Shown: positions 43,913 to 53,492, counted from the stretch's first letter. The stretch: 64,000 bases of DNA from Parapedobacter indicus (GCF_900113765.1 NZ_FOQO01000012.1:1-64000); one strand, 5' to 3'. The notes: a model not told the origin generated them from the sequence alone. Numbers and translations: made by a program.

Positions 43913-44491
43913 TTAAATCAAGTGCATCATAATTGATACCAAATTTCCAAGTGTTTTGCGCAAGATGGTCAGTGCATTGCTTGTCTGGCGTTTTACGGTG
44001 TATTCCGAGAGGTTTAATTTTTGCGCGATTTCACGATGGGTCAGGTGATGTTTCCGGCTTAGCAGAAATACTTCGCGCATTTTCCGGGGTAATTTTGCGA
44101 CTTCTGCTTCGATGATAGCCGCTAATTCTTTGACCTGGACTTCAGCATCTGCTGTAGACTCCTGCGTCTCCGAGATCCGTATCAAGGTGGCAATAAATTC
44201 TTCGGATCGTTTACCATTTTGGAGTATTTTCAGTACCGCATGCCTTGTTGCTATATAGAGATATCCCGATACGGAACCCCGTATTTCTAGCTCCTCGTGC
44301 TTCTCCCACAGCGCGGTAAAAACATCCTGGATAGCGTCTTTGGCCTCCTCTTCGTCTTTGAGCATGCTTAAGGCGTGCCTGAACAGAAGGTTACTATATC
44401 GAACATAGAGCAGGGAAAAGGCATTGTCATCGCCAGCCTTAATTAAGGGGATCAACTCTTCATCTTCTAATTCCCAGTAATTTATTGCCAT
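43913..44491 (-). CDS. RNA polymerase sigma-70 factor, ECF subfamily (Bacteroidota FecI-like)
   Basis: A 192-residue ECF sigma factor. Region 2 has AFSLLYVRYSNLLFRHALSML and KDEEEAKDAIQDVFTALWEKHEE. Region 4 has LAAIIEAEVAKLPRKMREVFLLSRKHHLTHREIAQKLNLSEYTVKRQ (part shown) as the helix-turn-helix that reads the -35 element. It is probably held by the FecR at 42689 and directs SusC/SusD transcription of locus A when the receptor binds its ligand. Confidence 0.94.
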   Translation of the reverse strand: MAINYWELEDEELIPLIKAGDDNAFSLLYVRYSNLLFRHALSMLKDEEEAKDAIQDVFTALWEKHEELEIRGSVSGYLYIATRHAVLKILQNGKRSEEFIATLIRISETQESTADAEVQVKELAAIIEAEVAKLPRKMREVFLLSRKHHLTHREIAQKLNLSEYTVKRQTSNALTILRKTLGNLVSIMMHLI

Positions 44492-44763
44492 GCGGAATCT
44501 AACAATCGATGTTCAATACTTGTCAAGCAGCAAATATCTGACTTAAATCGATGTTGTCCAATTTTCGGATCACAAGGGTCACGCCCGGGGGGCAACCAGC
44601 AATTGGAATACATCCCGGTACCACCGGTACGGGTTGCTTTGCCAATGACACTTACCTTAGGCCATCGAAACGACAAACGAGCAATGGCACGAAGGAAATG
44701 GTCTGCGCATTCACCGGCATGTTTTTCGGTACGATCCGGCAGCGAAAGCATCAAAGCTGGATC
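44492..44763. other. Intergenic region between loci A and B
   Basis: 272 nt with no convincing gene. It contains a GC-rich near-palindrome, CCCGGTACC (44614-44622) with GGTACGGG (44626-44633). An outer pair GCAACC (44592-44597) with GGTTGC (44632-44637) competes with it. A 90-codon minus-strand frame and an 80-codon plus-strand frame cover the region, but neither resembles a protein I recognise. Confidence 0.35.
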
Positions 44764-46536
44764 CTATTGAGGCACTTCGGTACGAGTAGGTGAAGTTTCC
44801 GCCGGGGCATCAAAGCCGTAATCGATGATTGTGTCGCCCGCCCATAGCTTGCCTCCTTCCTGCCGGATTTCGGCTCCAGCAGGCACCGCTACCAACACCG
44901 CAGCTCCCTGTGGGGTAAGCTTCACTTTTGCCTTGCCGGATACGTTATGAGCCACGAAACGAGCCTGAACAGCATCATACAGGTCTACCTCGCCGCTTTT
45001 GGAAGGTAACGAAACGGTCACTTCCCGGCTCTCGTCATAGGGGTTGTAGCAAAGGTAACTGGGATAGGCCTTATTCCGGAAGAAATCGGTGGCTAACAGG
45101 TCGAGCTGCAGAATGCCCTCTACATCGGTACGTTGGATGATGCTGCCGAACACGCCCACGTGGGCGCTGCCATATACGCTGAACTGTGACACTTCGGGGT
45201 TTTTGCCAGGAACCCAATTGGGGCCGTCGCCCTGGGCGACCGGAGCGGGGATGTGTTTGTACCGATCAAATGTCGATTCTTTTACCAGACCTTCATAACC
45301 TATGACGCCTTTGGTCGTAGCAGCGAGTTGGGGAATCGTCTGATGCTCGGCCGGCATGTATTGCGGATAGAACAAGCGGGCGGCATTGGCGGCGTGGAGC
45401 ATCCATTTGCCGATGGCGGTCGCATAGGACTGGTCATACCGGACCATCGGTACCAGCGGGATGGCGGTATCAAAGGTATTCATGAGAAACCCATATCCGC
45501 CGTGGTCTACCGTGCTGCCCACGATGCCGGAAATATCAAACCCATTCCATTGGCCTACCAAAACGCCCCAGCCTTTTCGGCACACCGACGTGCCGTCGAA
45601 GGTCCATCTAAGAATCTTCTGTATGTCAAAGTCCGTGCCCTGCTCGGCATTCATCCGTGCGGCGGTATAGGCTCCATAAGGCATCAGGATTTCGTAAAAG
45701 CGGTTTTCGGATTGCGATTCGAGCGCCCGTTGCGCCCGTTGGGCGGCCTCAAGGTAGCGTTTATCGCCGAACTTCCCGTAGGCGGCATACAGCACCCATG
45801 CATGGCCGGCGGCTGCATCTTCCTGTGCACAGATCCAATTGGATTCCGGTTTCAGCCGTGCATAGTCGAAAAATGTATGGCTGTAGTTGCCCGCCAGTAC
45901 CGAGTCGGCCCGGTAAAACTGCTCGGCAATACGGCGTGCCAAAGTATCGAAGCCGGCCTCGTTGGGATAGCGATCATAGATGGCGTAAAACAGCATGTTG
46001 GGATAGACGTCATACCACCAATCGCGGCCGTAGCCGCCGCCCAGCAGTGCGACTTCGGGCGCAGTGTTGTTCATCATGATGTTCCACCCATTGTCTTTGT
46101 TAAAGTAATTGCGCAGCATACCCACATAGTTCATGTCGCCCTGCTGCTTGTCGATGCCGACCAAGGTAGCCCCAAGCACGCCACCCATCGTGGCCAATGA
46201 TTCGTGGAACATGCCCTTGTTGTTTTGCAGGCCCTGGCGGGCATCCCCCATGGCGGTATATAACCCCAGCGTGGGCTGGTTAAAATTCTTGTTGGTGCTG
46301 TCCATCCAGATCAGGGGCCAGTATTTGCCCTGCGCGTCAAAATCGTATACGATGCTGTCATAAGCCACGGCAATTGCCCGCCAATCAATGATTTCAAGTG
46401 GCTGGGGTAACTGTGTCATGGAGTCGATACGCGGCAGCCGTTGCTGTGCTACCGGAGTGCCCTGAATAGTGGTGGGCTGGGAACAGGAGGCCAGCCACAG
46501 GCTGGCAATGAATAGAAAGATGGTGTTTCGGAACAT
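44764..46536 (-). CDS. Large lipoprotein of unknown family, possible (alpha/alpha)6-barrel glycosidase (locus B)
   Basis: About 590 residues. Lipoprotein signal MFRNTIFLFIASLWLASCSQ with lipobox Cys. The mature part is rich in aromatic and helical repeats: HESLATMGGVLGATLVGI, LLGGGYGRDWWYDVYPNMLFYAIYD, ICAQEDAAAGHAWVLYAAYGKFGDKRYLEAAQRA and GGYGFLMNTFD. The C-terminal ~100 residues look like a beta-sandwich (VTVSLPSKSGEVDLYD). This suggests a helical-toroid glycosidase or lyase plus a beta domain, but I cannot name the family. ATG at 46536, just past the MFS stop. Being the last gene of the GH130 locus, it is the best candidate for a periplasmic or surface enzyme acting on the glycan. Confidence 0.7.
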   Translation of the reverse strand: MFRNTIFLFIASLWLASCSQPTTIQGTPVAQQRLPRIDSMTQLPQPLEIIDWRAIAVAYDSIVYDFDAQGKYWPLIWMDSTNKNFNQPTLGLYTAMGDARQGLQNNKGMFHESLATMGGVLGATLVGIDKQQGDMNYVGMLRNYFNKDNGWNIMMNNTAPEVALLGGGYGRDWWYDVYPNMLFYAIYDRYPNEAGFDTLARRIAEQFYRADSVLAGNYSHTFFDYARLKPESNWICAQEDAAAGHAWVLYAAYGKFGDKRYLEAAQRAQRALESQSENRFYEILMPYGAYTAARMNAEQGTDFDIQKILRWTFDGTSVCRKGWGVLVGQWNGFDISGIVGSTVDHGGYGFLMNTFDTAIPLVPMVRYDQSYATAIGKWMLHAANAARLFYPQYMPAEHQTIPQLAATTKGVIGYEGLVKESTFDRYKHIPAPVAQGDGPNWVPGKNPEVSQFSVYGSAHVGVFGSIIQRTDVEGILQLDLLATDFFRNKAYPSYLCYNPYDESREVTVSLPSKSGEVDLYDAVQARFVAHNVSGKAKVKLTPQGAAVLVAVPAGAEIRQEGGKLWAGDTIIDYGFDAPAETSPTRTEVPQ

Positions 46537-46538
46537 AA

Positions 46539-47801
46539 TCAAGTGAGTTTATCGGCTGGCAACTGCTTACTCAGCTCGGCATTGCCACGCAACAGGCGTT
46601 TGGCAACAAAAATAGAACATAATTGCAACAACGCGATCAAAATGATGGCGTATCGAAGCGCGGCTTCTTCGCTCACGTAAACGGCTAGTGCGATGAAGGT
46701 AAACGCCCCGAGCAGCCGGCCGGCATAAAGCCCGGCTTCGTGGTTGAGAATATATGCAAATTCATGGCGGTTTTCAATGTGCTTCAGGATATCGATCACA
46801 CTGAACTGGATAGGAAAATAAGCCAGATCCAGCAGGGGTTTGGCAATCAGCAAAAACAGCATGAAGAGCAATACGCCCATGGCATCAAAGAAGACACCAT
46901 TGATCACTGCGGCCAACGCGAAACAAACCAACCCGATGGTAAAGATGAGCAGGCGGTGCGAAGGCTTGGTGCGGCGGCCGAGGATATACATGACGATCGC
47001 GGCCACAATGGCCCCGGCAGATTGTGCCGTACCCAGGGCACCTTCCTGTCCCACCAGCCGCATGATCAGCATGGCCGGTGCCGTAACCAGAAACCCTTGG
47101 GCAAGCCCCTTCAGTGCAGCCAGCAGCAGCAAACGGTACCATTGTGGATGAAACTCGAAATAAATGAAGCGTTGCCGGGCAGGATTGGCGAATGTGCCGC
47201 GAAAACACATAACCGAAGCGATCACCGTTGTGATGAATACCGCCAACGTTACAATGCGGTAGGCGGCGTTGGCCTCCCCGCCAGTATGACCCACCCACTC
47301 GATGAACCATCCGATGCCAATGGGTACCAATACGGCAATGATGGTGTAAAAGAAAGTCTCCAAGCCGTAATAGTAGTTGCGGTTCCCATCGTGTGTGATG
47401 GCCAGTGCCAGGTAATCCCGGTTGGCCCAGTAGAATCCGAAAGACATGCCCATGGTTAGCCCGGCTACGGCGATACCGGCGATATCTAATGTTTTCAGTG
47501 ACATCATAATCGTCATCGATACCGCGCTAAGCATCATTCCCACGGAATAGAGCGTTTTAATGTTAATACGGTTGAGCAGATAACCATTGAGCAGGAATGT
47601 AAGCGGAATGCCTGTATAGATGGTAAGCTGGTAGACCACCACCTTGACCGGGTCGTTGGAATTGCGCATTACGTAGGCAGCCACGAAGATGTCAATGACC
47701 GGCAAGACGAAGGCATAGATCAGGTTAGTCAGTACCAGCACCCGGAAATTGCGCGGTTGCTGCCTGAAATGGGCAGCCTCCGCCTGAAGTTTCTTAAACA
47801 T
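46539..47801 (-). CDS. MFS transporter (locus B sugar transporter)
   Basis: A 420-residue inner-membrane transporter with twelve hydrophobic segments. An MFS loop-like stretch is LLNRINIKTLYSVGMMLSAVSMTIM after helix 2, with MSFGFYWANRDYLALAI in the helix 4-5 region. It lies between the GH130 gene and the unknown lipoprotein, which suggests uptake of the oligosaccharide that GH130 processes. The downstream lipoprotein start is 2 nt after the stop. Confidence 0.88.
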   Translation of the reverse strand: MFKKLQAEAAHFRQQPRNFRVLVLTNLIYAFVLPVIDIFVAAYVMRNSNDPVKVVVYQLTIYTGIPLTFLLNGYLLNRINIKTLYSVGMMLSAVSMTIMMSLKTLDIAGIAVAGLTMGMSFGFYWANRDYLALAITHDGNRNYYYGLETFFYTIIAVLVPIGIGWFIEWVGHTGGEANAAYRIVTLAVFITTVIASVMCFRGTFANPARQRFIYFEFHPQWYRLLLLAALKGLAQGFLVTAPAMLIMRLVGQEGALGTAQSAGAIVAAIVMYILGRRTKPSHRLLIFTIGLVCFALAAVINGVFFDAMGVLLFMLFLLIAKPLLDLAYFPIQFSVIDILKHIENRHEFAYILNHEAGLYAGRLLGAFTFIALAVYVSEEAALRYAIILIALLQLCSIFVAKRLLRGNAELSKQLPADKLT

Positions 47802-47818
47802 GTTGCTATGAGTTTACA

Positions 47819-48871
47819 TCAAAGGGTATCGAGGATCTCATGGATGGAAAAATGGGCACCACAGACATGTTCATCGGCAGCACCGTAGTAGATCGTCAGC
47901 CGGTCGCCATCCACTACGTGCCCATTGGTAAATACGACATGGCCGAAAAAGCCAGTCCGCTCGTAGGGTGCCGTAGGCTCCATAATGGGGTGTTCGCTCC
48001 GGCCGAGGACGATCGACGGATCTTCGAGGTCAAGTAGCAGTGCCCCAAGGCAATAGTGGTGGTTGGCATCTGCTCCGTGGTAGATGGCCAACCATCCCTT
48101 ATCGGTGCGGATGGGTGCCGCGCCGGCTCCCACGCGCCGGCTATCCCAATAGTTGCTCCGGGTGCGGGCAATCAGCTTGTGCTCGCCCCAATGGATGCCG
48201 TCGGGCGAGCGGGCAAGCCAGATGTAGTTGCCACCGAGGTCAACGCTGCTGGGACGGTGAAAGGCATAATAGTTGCCGCCAATCTTGGTCTCGAACAACG
48301 CACAATCTTTGTTGTGCGGCGGGAAAATCAGCCCGTGATGTACAAAATCCTGCCAGTTTTGGGTGGTGCGCAGCCCTACGGCCACGCCATTGGGCGACAC
48401 TGCCGTAAAGGTAAGGTAATATTCGGCGTCCAGTTGGCTCACGCGGCAGTCTTCGATGCCAAAGGTTTCGTACAGTCCCTGGCCCCACAGGGGGCCATAG
48501 CCCGGTTCTTCGCGGAACAGGACGCCGTCTTCACTGCTCAATAGTCGCAAATGCGAAAGGGTAGTCAGGTAGTCAACGCCCCGGAAGTTGATGACCCGCG
48601 GGTCTGAAGCGTCCAGATCCGGATCGTCGGCGGGCAGTTGGATGATTTCCATACCGCCTTCGGGTTTCAGCACAGGGAAGGAGATACGACCTTCCTGTTG
48701 TGGCGGCCGCTCGGCCACCCGGAGAATAAGCCAGATTTTGCCTTGATACCGGAACACCCCCGGATTGAGCAGGCAGGCAATCTCCAGCCCCGGTGTGGAA
48801 GGCTGGAGATCCGGCGGCGATAACAGCGGATTTTGTTCGAAACGGGTGGATATATCGAAACTCGTCGGCAT
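47819..48871 (-). CDS. Glycoside hydrolase/phosphorylase family 130 protein
   Basis: A 350-residue five-bladed beta-propeller enzyme. The catalytic Asp is in FGIEDCR (Asp about 141), and NKDCALFETKIGGNYYAFHRPS (about 187-208) matches the family's substrate loop. No signal peptide, so it is cytoplasmic. GH130 enzymes are mostly mannoside phosphorylases (for example mannosylglucose or mannosyl-GlcNAc) and some are beta-1,2-mannosidases. Whether the phosphate-binding residues of phosphorylases are complete cannot be settled by eye. It lies 3 nt after SusD and next to the MFS transporter. Confidence 0.87.
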   Translation of the reverse strand: MPTSFDISTRFEQNPLLSPPDLQPSTPGLEIACLLNPGVFRYQGKIWLILRVAERPPQQEGRISFPVLKPEGGMEIIQLPADDPDLDASDPRVINFRGVDYLTTLSHLRLLSSEDGVLFREEPGYGPLWGQGLYETFGIEDCRVSQLDAEYYLTFTAVSPNGVAVGLRTTQNWQDFVHHGLIFPPHNKDCALFETKIGGNYYAFHRPSSVDLGGNYIWLARSPDGIHWGEHKLIARTRSNYWDSRRVGAGAAPIRTDKGWLAIYHGADANHHYCLGALLLDLEDPSIVLGRSEHPIMEPTAPYERTGFFGHVVFTNGHVVDGDRLTIYYGAADEHVCGAHFSIHEILDTL

Positions 48872-48874
48872 CGT

Positions 48875-50368
48875 TTAGTAACCTTGGTTTTGCATGATGG
48901 AACCCGCCGATTTGTCAACTTCACCTTGCGGGATGGGGTAGAGATAATTGCGATCCTGGAAGTTTTTGCCCATAGCGGTCAATACTGCTTTGGCCGTATT
49001 CCAGCGGCGCAGATCGCTGAAGCGGTGGCTTTCGAAGCCCAGCTCTACACGACGCTCGTGGTCAAGCCACTGCTGTACCTGTGCTTTGTCGGTCACGGCT
49101 ACATTACGGGCGGGCAGTGTACCTGCCGGTGCCATACCCCCGCCGAGAACCGGCGTAGTGCGTGCCCGTGTACGGATGCCGTTGATGATCCCGATGGCTT
49201 CGGGATAATTGCCCAGTTCGTTGTAAGCCTCGGCCTTCCAGAGTAAAACGTCTGCCCAACGGATATAAATCCGGTTTACCGGTGAGTCGTCATTGCCTTT
49301 GTTGTCGGTATTGGTAGCTCCCAGCAACTTATAGACTGCTTGATCCGATGTATTGACGGTGTAGGCGCTGCGGGGGTCGTTGGCTTCGAAAGCATTCAGG
49401 AAGTCATCGGTAGGGGCTACGAATCCCCAGCCGAGTAATGCGGTCAGCCCATTACCCCTACGGGGCAGTACCCCTTGCTGGTGATCATAGGCAAAGATCA
49501 CTTCATTTTCAGAAAACTCCTTGCCGGTATCGAAAGCATCAAAATAATTGGCATTGAGACTGTAATAGCCCAGGGCTTCCAGCGAAGTAACCTGATCGAC
49601 CACGTCTTGCCAGCGTTGCTGGTAAAGTGCTGATTTGGCTTGCAACGCGATGACCGCTCCGCGTGAAACACGCCAGCGCTCATCGTCAACCGAATATTTG
49701 GTATTCGGCAAAAGACCTGCGGCAGCTGCAAGATCTATGTCGATCTGAGCCCATACCTCGGCAGTTGTCGAGCGGCGTGCCACATCGTAAGCTTCATTGA
49801 AATTGGCGAGTGGTTTCAGCAACAAGGGAACGTCACCGAAATTGGTCACCAAGTTAAAATAATAGAAAGCCCGCAAAAAAGAGGCCTCACCGAGCAGCCG
49901 GTTGCGTAACTCGCTGCTCATGCCGATTTTTTGGATAATGGCATCGTCCGTAAGCTGGCTGATGGCCAGGTTGGTTCGTGAAACACCCTCGTAATCATAC
50001 GTCCACAGGCCGTTGAAGGCACCGTTTTCTGGCGTGAAGTTGAATGCGGCTACATCGTCCATCCATGCTTGGTCGCCGTCTGGATTCCATTTTTTGTTGG
50101 CATCGCCTGAGGCGATGTCTTCGACGATGAAATCATTGCGCACAACCAGTCCCTGCGTCCAGTTCCAGTCGCCGAATAAGTTAAGGGTGCTGGCTAGCGG
50201 CACATAAGCGTTCGTCACCGCGCCGGTAAGGGTGCCAACCGTCGGATCGGTCTGTACCTGCTCTTCCGTCAGGATACCGATAGGCTCTTTATCTAGGTAT
50301 TTTTCACAACCTGTCATCAGCATCAATGCTGCAACAGGTAAGCTTTTTAAATAAGTTGTCATTGTCAT
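48875..50368 (-). CDS. SusD/RagB family outer-membrane lipoprotein (locus B)
   Basis: A 497-residue surface glycan-binding lipoprotein. Lipobox Cys in VAALMLMTGCEKYLDKEP. The TPR-like core contains RNRLLGEASFLRAFYYFNLVTNFGDVPLLL. The C-terminus has LDHERRVELGFESHRFSDLRRWNTA and YLYPIPQGEVDKSAGSIMQNQGY. Start supported by a GGAG Shine-Dalgarno-like site. It follows the paired SusC by 10 nt and precedes GH130 by 3 nt. Confidence 0.94.
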   Translation of the reverse strand: MTMTTYLKSLPVAALMLMTGCEKYLDKEPIGILTEEQVQTDPTVGTLTGAVTNAYVPLASTLNLFGDWNWTQGLVVRNDFIVEDIASGDANKKWNPDGDQAWMDDVAAFNFTPENGAFNGLWTYDYEGVSRTNLAISQLTDDAIIQKIGMSSELRNRLLGEASFLRAFYYFNLVTNFGDVPLLLKPLANFNEAYDVARRSTTAEVWAQIDIDLAAAAGLLPNTKYSVDDERWRVSRGAVIALQAKSALYQQRWQDVVDQVTSLEALGYYSLNANYFDAFDTGKEFSENEVIFAYDHQQGVLPRRGNGLTALLGWGFVAPTDDFLNAFEANDPRSAYTVNTSDQAVYKLLGATNTDNKGNDDSPVNRIYIRWADVLLWKAEAYNELGNYPEAIGIINGIRTRARTTPVLGGGMAPAGTLPARNVAVTDKAQVQQWLDHERRVELGFESHRFSDLRRWNTAKAVLTAMGKNFQDRNYLYPIPQGEVDKSAGSIMQNQGY

Positions 50369-50378
50369 ACTCTCCTTG

Positions 50379-53300
50379 TTAAAAGGTTACGTTTACACCA
50401 AACAATACGGCTCGCGACTGCGGATAGGTACCCTTGTCAATCTGGTCTGTGGTTTCGGGGTCCAAGCCGGTATAGTGGGTCGATGTAAACAAGTTTTGCC
50501 CCGATACGTATAGGCGCAGATTTTGCACGCCCCAGTTTGTCTGCCGGAAAAGATTGCCGAAGGAATAGCCCAGTTCAACATTTTTTAGCCGGAGGTAGGA
50601 TGCGTCTTCCACATAGATGCTGGAAACCCGGCTGCTTCCGTTGTCGGTAAAACTCACCCGTGGTATCGCGTTGGTACTGCCTTCTCCACTCCACGCACCC
50701 AGTACGGCAGTCGTATAGTTAAATGGACGAGTGTCGTAGTCTAAGATTTTTTTTCCGTCGTTGTACCGGTCTACCCCTTGTACGCCCTGGAAGAATACGG
50801 CCAGGTCAAAGCCTTTGTAGCCCGCAGACAAGTTTACGCCATAACTCAGCTTAGGAATGGGATTGCCAATGAAGGTACGGTCTTGATCGTTGATGATGCC
50901 ATCGCCGTTGAGGTCCTTAAACCGGATATCTCCGGGCTTTGCCGCTGGGTTATTGGTACCGTGAAGGTGACTGGCGATTTCATCCGTATTTTGATAAACA
51001 CCTTCCATCCGATAACCGTAGTATACGTCAAGGGGATGCCCCGGTTCGGCCCGCGTCACTTCACCAATGATGCGCGGTACATTCGGATGTAGCTTTTCGA
51101 CGCGGTTGGTCAGTGTGGCCAAATTGGCGTTAATACCGTAGTTAAAACCGCCATCGGTTGCGTCGCGCCATCCGGCCCCCAGTTCGAAACCCTTATTCGA
51201 AACTTCGCCCGCGTTAACGTACGTTGCACCGACATTGCCAACTAAGTTGGGTAGGCTGACTGCCAGCAAGATGTCATTGGTCCGCTTCACAAAGTAATCA
51301 ACTGTAAATGAAAGCCGACTGCGAAGCGCATGGATGTCTATCCCGGCGTTATGTTGTGTAGTGGACTCCCAGCGTAGGTCGGGATTGCCATAGCGGGTGA
51401 TGTGCCCTTCGCGTGAATACAGGGTGCGGTAGGCGTAGTTTGGAATGGATTGGTTGCCCAATGTTCCGGTACTTAACCGCAACTTGAGGTAATCCAGCCA
51501 GCTGACATTGGCCATAAACTGTTCTTCGCTGAGTACCCATCCCACCGATACAGAGGGAAAATAACCCCATTTTTTGTTTTCACCAAAACGGGACGATGCA
51601 TCCGCACGGAGGTTAGCTGTGATCATGTATTTGCTGTCATATACATAGGTGGCCGTGCCAAATAGCGAAAACAGCGCCCATTCCTGTCCGAAACCGCCAT
51701 TCCACAGGTCTGCATCGGTAGGCCCAAGATCGATGTAGCGAAAGGAAGGGTCCGTGTATTCATAGCGTCTACGCGAAGCGTTGATGGATGAACTGGTGTT
51801 GTTGATAAACTCGGTTCCTGCTAAGGCATTGACATCGTGTTTCTGCCCAAAAGTTTTGTCGTAACTCAGCGTATTGTTCCAGGTAATCGTCAGATCTTCA
51901 CCACGGTCTTCATTCAAGCCGTTCGGCCGGTTCTGCCGCCCCTTACCCTGGTCGAGGGGGCCAGCATTGCCATCGTCGTCGCCGAAATTCTCAAAGAAAG
52001 CTTTGGTGTGGTTGAAATTCAACTCTACACCCACATTCGTCCGGAATTTCAACGATTGGTCCTTGAGAATGGCGTATTCACCAAACACGTTGCCAAACGT
52101 TTTAAACTGCCGTTGTCGGTTGTCCGTGAAATAGGCTAGCGCTATCGGGTTTTGGGTCCATTCGTATGTTGAACTTTCGAAAGTTCCGTCTGGGCGGTAA
52201 AACGGCAAATCGGTAAATGGATCGCGCGCGCTGTAGGTAGGATCACCCGGGTCTTTGTAAACGGAAAGAACAGGTGGCCGCAGCAGGGCATGCCGGATGA
52301 TGCCGGGCGCATCGCCACGTGAAGACAGCAGGTCGCGCGTCTCATGCGATAACTGCAGGTTGGTGCCCACGCGGATACGATCGGTAAGCTGGGCATTGAC
52401 ATTGCTGCGCAAGCTGATGCGTTCGTAGCGGTCGTTATCAAATACCACAATGCCGTCTTGGTTATAGTATCCGCCGGAAAGCAGGTACTGCACCTTGTCG
52501 GTTCCTCCGCTTGCAGAAAGCTGCAGGTTTTGTGAACGCCCAGTCTCGAACAGCTCGTCAAGCCAATTGGTATTGGCCAAGTCCGTTCGGTTTTTTTCAG
52601 ACGTATAGGGGTTTGTCCCGCTGTACCCGCTGTTGTTCCAAGCTTGTTCCAATGTGTTGAGGTACTGGGTGGTATTCAGCATACTGGGTAGGTTTGTGAC
52701 CTGCTGGATGCCATTGAAATAATTAACATCAAGTACGGGGCGCCCTTCCTTACCTTTCTTGGTGGTAATCAATACCACTCCTCCGGCTGCACGAGAACCG
52801 TAAATAGCGGCCGCGGCAGCATCCTTGAGCACGGTCATCGACTCGATGTCCTGTGGATTGATGAAGGAAAAATTGGTCGACGGGACACCGTCCACAATAA
52901 ACAGCGGACTGTTGTTGCCGATGGTACCCACGCCGCGGATGCGGATATCAATGGGATCTCCGGGAGCGCCCGTGGCTTGCGTAACCTGAACCCCCGCTAC
53001 CTGCCCCTGGAGCATTTGGCTCACGTCGGGTACGCGGCGTTTCTGGGCGTCAGTCATGGAAACCGTACCGACCGCACCCGTAATGTTGGTGCGCCGCTGA
53101 GCCGTATAGCCTACCACAATTACTTCATCAAGGTCGTTGGCCGACGGCTGCAACGTCACCTCAATATTAGATCGATCACCAACCGGAATTTCCTGTTGGA
53201 TATGGCCGATATAGCTCACCAGCAATACCGCTCCCGGAGGTACGGCGATTGTGAATGCACCCGCATCGTCCGTGCTGGTCTTCTGGGTGCCGCTTTTTAC

Positions 53301-53450
53301 TTCTATAGTGGCTCCTGCCAGCGGAAGGCCTTGTTCGTCCACCACACGTCCCTTAATGGGTTGCTGCGCGGCATGGGTAAAACCCAGGGTAGCCACCAGT
53401 ACCAACAAGGACATAAATAGCTTGTTAAAGAGTTGAATAATTGGTTCCAT
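50379..53450 (-). CDS. SusC/RagA TonB-linked outer-membrane receptor, no STN domain (locus B)
   Basis: A 1023-residue TonB-dependent transporter. Signal peptide MEPIIQLFNKLFMSLLVLVATLGF, carboxypeptidase-D-like domain (about 33-105, IKGRVVDEQGLPLAGATIEVKSG). The plug has DLDEVIVVGYTAQRRTNITGAV and GSRAAGGVVLITTKKGKEG, then the barrel ends in RAVLFGVNVTF. Unlike the locus A receptor it lacks STN, in keeping with control by an HTCS rather than sigma/FecR. A TACCTTTG box lies upstream at 53485-53492. Confidence 0.95.
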   Translation of the reverse strand: MEPIIQLFNKLFMSLLVLVATLGFTHAAQQPIKGRVVDEQGLPLAGATIEVKSGTQKTSTDDAGAFTIAVPPGAVLLVSYIGHIQQEIPVGDRSNIEVTLQPSANDLDEVIVVGYTAQRRTNITGAVGTVSMTDAQKRRVPDVSQMLQGQVAGVQVTQATGAPGDPIDIRIRGVGTIGNNSPLFIVDGVPSTNFSFINPQDIESMTVLKDAAAAAIYGSRAAGGVVLITTKKGKEGRPVLDVNYFNGIQQVTNLPSMLNTTQYLNTLEQAWNNSGYSGTNPYTSEKNRTDLANTNWLDELFETGRSQNLQLSASGGTDKVQYLLSGGYYNQDGIVVFDNDRYERISLRSNVNAQLTDRIRVGTNLQLSHETRDLLSSRGDAPGIIRHALLRPPVLSVYKDPGDPTYSARDPFTDLPFYRPDGTFESSTYEWTQNPIALAYFTDNRQRQFKTFGNVFGEYAILKDQSLKFRTNVGVELNFNHTKAFFENFGDDDGNAGPLDQGKGRQNRPNGLNEDRGEDLTITWNNTLSYDKTFGQKHDVNALAGTEFINNTSSSINASRRRYEYTDPSFRYIDLGPTDADLWNGGFGQEWALFSLFGTATYVYDSKYMITANLRADASSRFGENKKWGYFPSVSVGWVLSEEQFMANVSWLDYLKLRLSTGTLGNQSIPNYAYRTLYSREGHITRYGNPDLRWESTTQHNAGIDIHALRSRLSFTVDYFVKRTNDILLAVSLPNLVGNVGATYVNAGEVSNKGFELGAGWRDATDGGFNYGINANLATLTNRVEKLHPNVPRIIGEVTRAEPGHPLDVYYGYRMEGVYQNTDEIASHLHGTNNPAAKPGDIRFKDLNGDGIINDQDRTFIGNPIPKLSYGVNLSAGYKGFDLAVFFQGVQGVDRYNDGKKILDYDTRPFNYTTAVLGAWSGEGSTNAIPRVSFTDNGSSRVSSIYVEDASYLRLKNVELGYSFGNLFRQTNWGVQNLRLYVSGQNLFTSTHYTGLDPETTDQIDKGTYPQSRAVLFGVNVTF

Positions 53451-53484
53451 TCGTCATAAATTTATATAGCACAATTGGTAACCA

Positions 53485-53492
53485 CAAAGGTA
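53485..53492 (-). promoter_or_regulatory. -7 box of the locus B SusC operon
   Basis: Minus strand TACCTTTG (53492-53485), exact TAnnTTTG, 34 nt before the ATG at 53450. No TTG at N20, as expected for a promoter that needs an activator such as the HTCS. Confidence 0.5.

Noticed and set aside
44482..44754. Minus-strand ORF of 90 codons between the sigma factor and the lipoprotein
   Set aside because: No family resemblance, no ribosome-binding site, and a competing plus-strand ORF of similar length over the same bases.
45253..46200. Plus-strand ORF of 315 codons inside the locus B lipoprotein
   Set aside because: Antisense to a well-formed lipoprotein gene with signal peptide; its translation has no coherent domain.
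46740..47459. Plus-strand ORF of 239 codons antisense to the MFS transporter
   Set aside because: Polar, Gln/His-rich translation typical of antisense to a hydrophobic membrane gene.
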